DNA of 64,000 nucleotides from Bradyrhizobium sp. Ai1a-2 (lineage in GTDB: Bacteria > Pseudomonadota > Alphaproteobacteria > Rhizobiales > Xanthobacteraceae). A program made the translations under genes and the position numbers. Below the pieces are notes generated by a model. That model was given only the letters and a program-made list of their open reading frames with translations. It was not told the origin of the DNA and did not search any database. Shown piece by piece: positions 60,437-64,000 of the stretch (position 1 is the first letter of the stretch; each line of letters starts with the position of its first letter). The stretch lies in the NCBI RefSeq assembly GCF_000426245.1, contig NZ_AUEZ01000050.1, positions 1 to 64,000 of the forward strand, written 5' to 3'.

Positions 60437-61204
60437 CTACCAGCTTTTCCAGGGCGCGCGGCCCTTCGCCCACATATCCTCGAGCTGGTTCTTGTCGCGC
60501 AATGTGTCCATCGCGTGCCAGAAACCATCATGTTGGTAGGAGGTGAGCTGCCCGTTGGCTGCAAGGGTCTGCAGAGGCGCCTGCTCCCAGACCGTATCGT
60601 CGCCCTCGATATAATCGATCACGGACGGTTCGAGCACGAAGAAACCTCCATTGATCCAGGCGCCATCGCCGGCGGGTTTTTCCTGGAACTGCTCGACCCT
60701 GCCGTCGTCGATACGAAGGGCACCATATCGCCCGGGTGGCTGGATCGCCGTGACGGTTGCTTGCCGCCCAGCCTTTTTATGCACCTTGATCAGCGCATCG
60801 ATATCGATATCCGAGACGCCGTCACCGTAGGTGAAACAGAACGTCTCGTTGCGGAGATAGGGGGCGACGCGCTTCAGCCGTCCGCCGGTCATTGTCGCTT
60901 CGCCGGTGTCGACCAGCGTGACCGTCCACGGCTCAGCGAACTTCTGGTGGATCTCCATCCTGTTGTCGCGCATGTCGAATGTCACGTCCGACGTGTGCAG
61001 AAAATAGTTCGAAAAATACTCTTTGATTACGTAGCCCTTGTAGCCCAGGCACACGATGAATTCGCTGATGCCGTAGTGCGAATATATTTTCATGATGTGC
61101 CATAGAATCGGCTTGCCGCCGATTTCGATCATGGGTTTGGGCTTCAGGTGAGATTCCTCGCTGATGCGAGTTCCCAATCCACCTGCCAAAATGACAACCT
61201 TCAT
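60437..61204 (-). CDS. rfbF: Glucose-1-phosphate cytidylyltransferase
   Basis: 255 residues: MKVVILAGGLGTRISEESHL, KPMIEIGGKPILWHIMKIYS, FIVCLGYKGYVIKEYFSNYF, and FCFTYGDGVSDIDIDALIKV; the RISEES segment is the RfbF hallmark distinguishing it from RmlA. It makes CDP-glucose from glucose-1-phosphate and CTP. First gene of the five-gene operon running 61204 to 56733. Confidence 0.95.
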   Translation of the reverse strand: MKVVILAGGLGTRISEESHLKPKPMIEIGGKPILWHIMKIYSHYGISEFIVCLGYKGYVIKEYFSNYFLHTSDVTFDMRDNRMEIHQKFAEPWTVTLVDTGEATMTGGRLKRVAPYLRNETFCFTYGDGVSDIDIDALIKVHKKAGRQATVTAIQPPGRYGALRIDDGRVEQFQEKPAGDGAWINGGFFVLEPSVIDYIEGDDTVWEQAPLQTLAANGQLTSYQHDGFWHAMDTLRDKNQLEDMWAKGRAPWKSW

Positions 61205-61637
61205 CCGCCTTCCTGTCCCCGTTCAACTAACCCTCTATAAACGCTCAGCCGATCTTTTGCGCCGAAAATTTCCGAATCGACAGATTTGCAACACCAGCTC
61301 TTGCTGCGCAGCGAGTAGGGTCTGTATAAGTTATTGTTCTGTATTGCAATTTTATAGTTTTGGATTGGGGGTCAACTTGATGGACTACCCAATCATTTTG
61401 GCAACAGGCAATGCCGGAATGCTCGTGGAGATTGCCATGGGAATATTTGGCCTTATTGCATTCCGCCGATCGAAGCTCTGGGCCGCGATCGAACTTGCAG
61501 TATCGCCGCCCTCGTTGCTTGCAACCGGATCTGCTGTTCGATTTGCAGGGCGGTGAACGCACCGGACTTGCGGCGACGATGGCGCGCTGCCATCGGTTGC
61601 AAACTCGCTGCACACTGATAGAGGTGATTGGGGCAAT
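61205..61637. other. Divergent intergenic region
   Basis: About 430 bases between rfbF and the next plus-strand gene. AT-rich at 61320-61380, suited to promoters. A short frame from the ATG at 61380 (58 codons, MDYPIILATGNAGMLVEIAM) has one hydrophobic stretch but no other support, so I do not call it a gene. Confidence 0.4.
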
Positions 61638-63527
61638 GTGGGGCATCTGACAGTGACGGGAAGGACAGCGGCGTTTCTCGCCTGCGCATTGCTGGTGTTG
61701 TGCCTGGTCGGTCTACCGCCATGGTCGCCACCGGCCAAGCTTGTGTCCAATCTCGGCGATATTTCGGATGACCTGGCGTTTGCCCTCGCCCATCCCGCCC
61801 TGTTCCGGCAGGGCGCTCAGTGGGGACCCGACGTCGTCTTCACCTACGGGCCGCTTGGGTTTCTGGCATGGTGGCCAGTCTACCCAGAGTTCGTGAAGCC
61901 TGTCCTGGCCTATCGGGTCGTGCTTGCGCTCGTCACGGCTACACTGATCATTGCAATGGTCTGGCGCTATTTTGCCAACACCTGGGCGAGATCGCTTGCG
62001 CTCGTGCTCGCGCTTGGGAATGCGTATCTGTGGTTCATTGGCTGGAATGAAGCCATGTGGATCGCGCCAGCTCTGTGTGTCGGCATTCTCTGTCTTTCGA
62101 CACCGGACAAGTTGCCCCCATGGCTGGTGGTACTTCTTTACGTCGCGACGGCAATCATTGGCACGGCTGCGCTGGTCAAGTTCAGTCTGACCACGATCTA
62201 TGTCGGAGTTTATGCGCTAATCGGGTTGCGGGACCTCGCTCGCAGGTCGTTTCCAGCGCTCAGTCTTTTTTTCATCGCGAGCCTATTGGTGTCGTGGCTG
62301 CTGGCCGGCCAACATCTCGCCAATCTTCCTGCGTGGTTTCTAACGTCAGCGGACCTTTCGGCCGGCTATAGCGATGCGATGTCGAAGGGCTTTTGGTATC
62401 CTTATGGCCCTGTCACGGTCGCAATAACCTACATCGCGGCCCTCTCCTTGATTCTTATCCCGATGCTATCGAGACAGCCTTTGCTTGGCCGGCTGCTCCT
62501 GATCTTGCTTGCCGCGGGCGTCTCTGCAGTCAACCTGAAGCATGCCTTCGGAGGCAATCAGATCGAGCAGTCCGTGATTCTGGTCGGGATTTCGGCACTG
62601 TTGCTCGGATTTGTCGGCTCGATCTGGTCGCGCGCGGCCGCGGCCATCTGCATTGGCGCGTGTTGTGTCGTGTTGTCGCTGACGAATTTCCAGCCAAGGG
62701 ACTTGCTGCTCGGTTTTGGTCAGGCGCGCGCACAGGCCTTCGGGATGAATAGCGCGCTGGTCGGGAATTACGATGCGGCTGCGGGCGAGCGGATGTTTCA
62801 GCAGATCCGGCGGTTGGCCGCGTTGCCGGACGAATTTACCGGCACAGCCGACGTCTATCCGCGCAAAACCGGCGTGATACTGGCTGCCCCGAATCTCATC
62901 TACCATCCGCGACCAGCATATCTTTCGCTCAATGCGCACACTGAAAAGTTGGCCGAACAAAATGCGCTGTTCCTGCGTTCTGCTCGCGCGCCGCAATGGG
63001 TCCTTTTCGAAATCAGGCCGGAAGAGCGGGTCAACAACCGGTATGCGGCCACTGATGATGGCCCCTCTTGGCCCGAAATTTGGTCACGATATGACCTTGC
63101 ATATACCGGCACACTTCTGGTCTATCGGCGAAGGCCTGAACCTCGGCAGCTTGCCTTCCATCCGCTGGAACGTGGCAACGTTGGGTTCGAACAAGTGATC
63201 AACATCAACCCGGAAATTCGAACATGGGCGCGTATCGACGTGCACCGCACCCTTCTTGGCGCCCTGGTCGGCGCGATCTACAAGGCGCCGCAGGTGCTGG
63301 TGAACATCGTCTGTGAGGATGGCCTTACGGCAACCTACCAAATCGTTCCCGCGCTCGGCCGCGCGGGATTCCTGCTCACCCCCTCCATCAACTCCTCGGC
63401 CGAATTCGCGGCGCTCTCGGGCCGACGCGTGAAGACGATCCGCCTCAGCGTCGAGAATGGCAATCATTGGTTTTACAAATCGGTATTTGGGCTAGAGTTG
63501 TCAGAGCTGCGGCTGTCGGAGCCCTAG
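61638..63527 (+). CDS. Large integral membrane protein, GT-C-like
   Basis: 629 residues from a GTG at 61638. First helix AAFLACALLVLCLVGLPPWS, then a polar loop ISDDLAFALAHPALFRQGAQ and WGPDVVFTYGPLGFLAWWPV, followed by about ten helices up to IWSRAAAAICIGACCVVLSL. From about residue 370 it is soluble and periplasm-like (RMFQQIRRLAALPDEFTGTA; WFYKSVFGLELSELRLSEP). The helix bundle plus large C-terminal domain resembles the 614-residue protein at 51843 without obvious sequence identity. Probably a lipid-linked-sugar-dependent glycosyltransferase; function not proven. Confidence 0.65.
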   Translation: MGHLTVTGRTAAFLACALLVLCLVGLPPWSPPAKLVSNLGDISDDLAFALAHPALFRQGAQWGPDVVFTYGPLGFLAWWPVYPEFVKPVLAYRVVLALVTATLIIAMVWRYFANTWARSLALVLALGNAYLWFIGWNEAMWIAPALCVGILCLSTPDKLPPWLVVLLYVATAIIGTAALVKFSLTTIYVGVYALIGLRDLARRSFPALSLFFIASLLVSWLLAGQHLANLPAWFLTSADLSAGYSDAMSKGFWYPYGPVTVAITYIAALSLILIPMLSRQPLLGRLLLILLAAGVSAVNLKHAFGGNQIEQSVILVGISALLLGFVGSIWSRAAAAICIGACCVVLSLTNFQPRDLLLGFGQARAQAFGMNSALVGNYDAAAGERMFQQIRRLAALPDEFTGTADVYPRKTGVILAAPNLIYHPRPAYLSLNAHTEKLAEQNALFLRSARAPQWVLFEIRPEERVNNRYAATDDGPSWPEIWSRYDLAYTGTLLVYRRRPEPRQLAFHPLERGNVGFEQVININPEIRTWARIDVHRTLLGALVGAIYKAPQVLVNIVCEDGLTATYQIVPALGRAGFLLTPSINSSAEFAALSGRRVKTIRLSVENGNHWFYKSVFGLELSELRLSEP

Positions 63528-63563
63528 CTTCTGCGCTTCAAGGTCCGATATTCTCGCGCTGAG

Positions 63564-64000
63564 ATGAAAGACCATCTTAAATCTACTTGGAGTAGTGATT
63601 TGACTCGAACGATTGAGGAGATCTTCCGCGCTCGGACAGACGGCTACGCGTCTGAAAAGTGGTCAAGCTATCTCACTCTGTACAATGACGCGTTTGCGCC
63701 AATGCGAGACAGGCCGGTCAACGTTCTGGAGATCGGCGTTCAGAACGGTGGATCGCTGGAGGTGTGGGCGAGCAGCTTCCCGAAGGCCCGGAAGATCGTC
63801 GGGGTGGACGTCAATCCGAAGTGCGTGGATCTAAAATACTCTGATCCCCGCATATCAATCGTCGTGGGCGATGCCGCTCACCCCGACATCAAGGCAGCCA
63901 TTGCCGCAAAGTGTGCAGAGTTCGACATCATCATTGATGACGGGTCGCATCATTCTCGCGATGTGATCCGTGCCTTCGCACATTACTTTCCGCTCTTGTC
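63564..64000 (+). CDS. Class I SAM-dependent methyltransferase, 5' part (cut by window edge)
   Basis: An open frame from the ATG at 63564 runs off the window. It reads TIEEIFRARTDGYASEKWSS, then motif I NVLEIGVQNGGSLEVWASSF, motif II IVGVDVNPKCVDLKYSDPRI and IIIDDGSHHSRDVIRAFAHY. The DGSHHS block is typical of CmcI/rhamnosyl O-methyltransferase-like enzymes that methylate sugars in surface glycans. An in-frame TTG at 63600 has a better ribosome-binding site (GGAG seven bases upstream), so the true start may be 12 codons later. Confidence 0.85.
   Translation, partial: MKDHLKSTWSSDLTRTIEEIFRARTDGYASEKWSSYLTLYNDAFAPMRDRPVNVLEIGVQNGGSLEVWASSFPKARKIVGVDVNPKCVDLKYSDPRISIVVGDAAHPDIKAAIAAKCAEFDIIIDDGSHHSRDVIRAFAHYFPLL

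Noticed and set aside
1..64000. CRISPR arrays, tRNA or rRNA genes
   Set aside because: No regularly spaced repeats with unique spacers and no cloverleaf or rRNA-like sequence was recognised on reading; a tRNA scan and covariance-model search would settle this.

Overview
The window looks like a chromosomal segment of an alphaproteobacterium of the Bradyrhizobium / Rhodopseudomonas group. The support is high GC, frequent GTG and TTG starts, many 4-base start/stop overlaps, and protein families typical of that group (Tct transporters, serine-glyoxylate aminotransferases, CaiB/BaiF CoA-transferase). This placement is inferred from content, not from a marker gene. I saw no rRNA, tRNA or CRISPR array.

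Region 1 (1-7.5 kb) is a decayed mobile region. It holds the 5' part of an IS transposase at the left edge, small membrane proteins, two copies of a repeat-plus-hairpin module, and an apparently intact phage terminase pair. After these come a low-GC insert with duplicated small secreted proteins and a repeat-containing gene broken twice, then the first ~130 codons of a portal gene joined to the last codons of a small membrane gene, and a GNAT acetyltransferase closed by a perfect terminator hairpin. This reads as a prophage or GTA-like cluster that lost its structural core.

Region 2 (7.6-30.4 kb) is catabolic. It has a two-component flavin monooxygenase (acyl-CoA-dehydrogenase-like oxygenase plus flavin reductase), a Crp/Fnr regulator, a molybdopterin oxidoreductase and two crotonases. 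A glycolate/lactate-type FAD-FeS oxidase is coupled to a GlcG-like protein, and a GntR regulator lies upstream of that pair. Two paralogous serine-glyoxylate-type aminotransferases flank an MFS carrier. Next comes a set encoding MTA phosphorylase (mtnP), MTR-1-P isomerase (mtnA) and a divergent FucA-type aldolase, interleaved with TctC, TctB and TctA. The enzyme set matches the known DHAP shunt for salvage of 5'-methylthioadenosine or 5'-deoxyadenosine, here beside a Tct uptake system. A family III CoA-transferase ends the region.

Region 3 (30.7-64 kb) is a large surface-polysaccharide (probably LPS O-antigen) locus. It carries a Wzx-like flippase, a Wzy-like membrane protein, a Wzm/Wzt ABC exporter, several glycosyltransferases, DegT aminotransferase, cupin and methyltransferases. 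The dTDP-rhamnose genes are partly ruined: rmlA and rmlB are intact, rmlC has lost its active site, and rmlD is a frameshifted stub. A 1499-residue glycosyltransferase with one GT-B and two GT-A modules precedes a four-gene, 4-base-overlap operon: GT-C-like membrane protein, GtrB-like polyprenyl-phosphate transferase, DprE1-like oxidase, DprE2-like reductase. That operon resembles the mycobacterial route to polyprenyl-phosphate-arabinose. On the opposite strand a second coupled operon (rfbF, rfbG, RmlC-type epimerase, C-methyltransferase, ketoreductase) should make a CDP-linked, C-methyl-branched 6-deoxyhexose. The window ends inside another methyltransferase gene.
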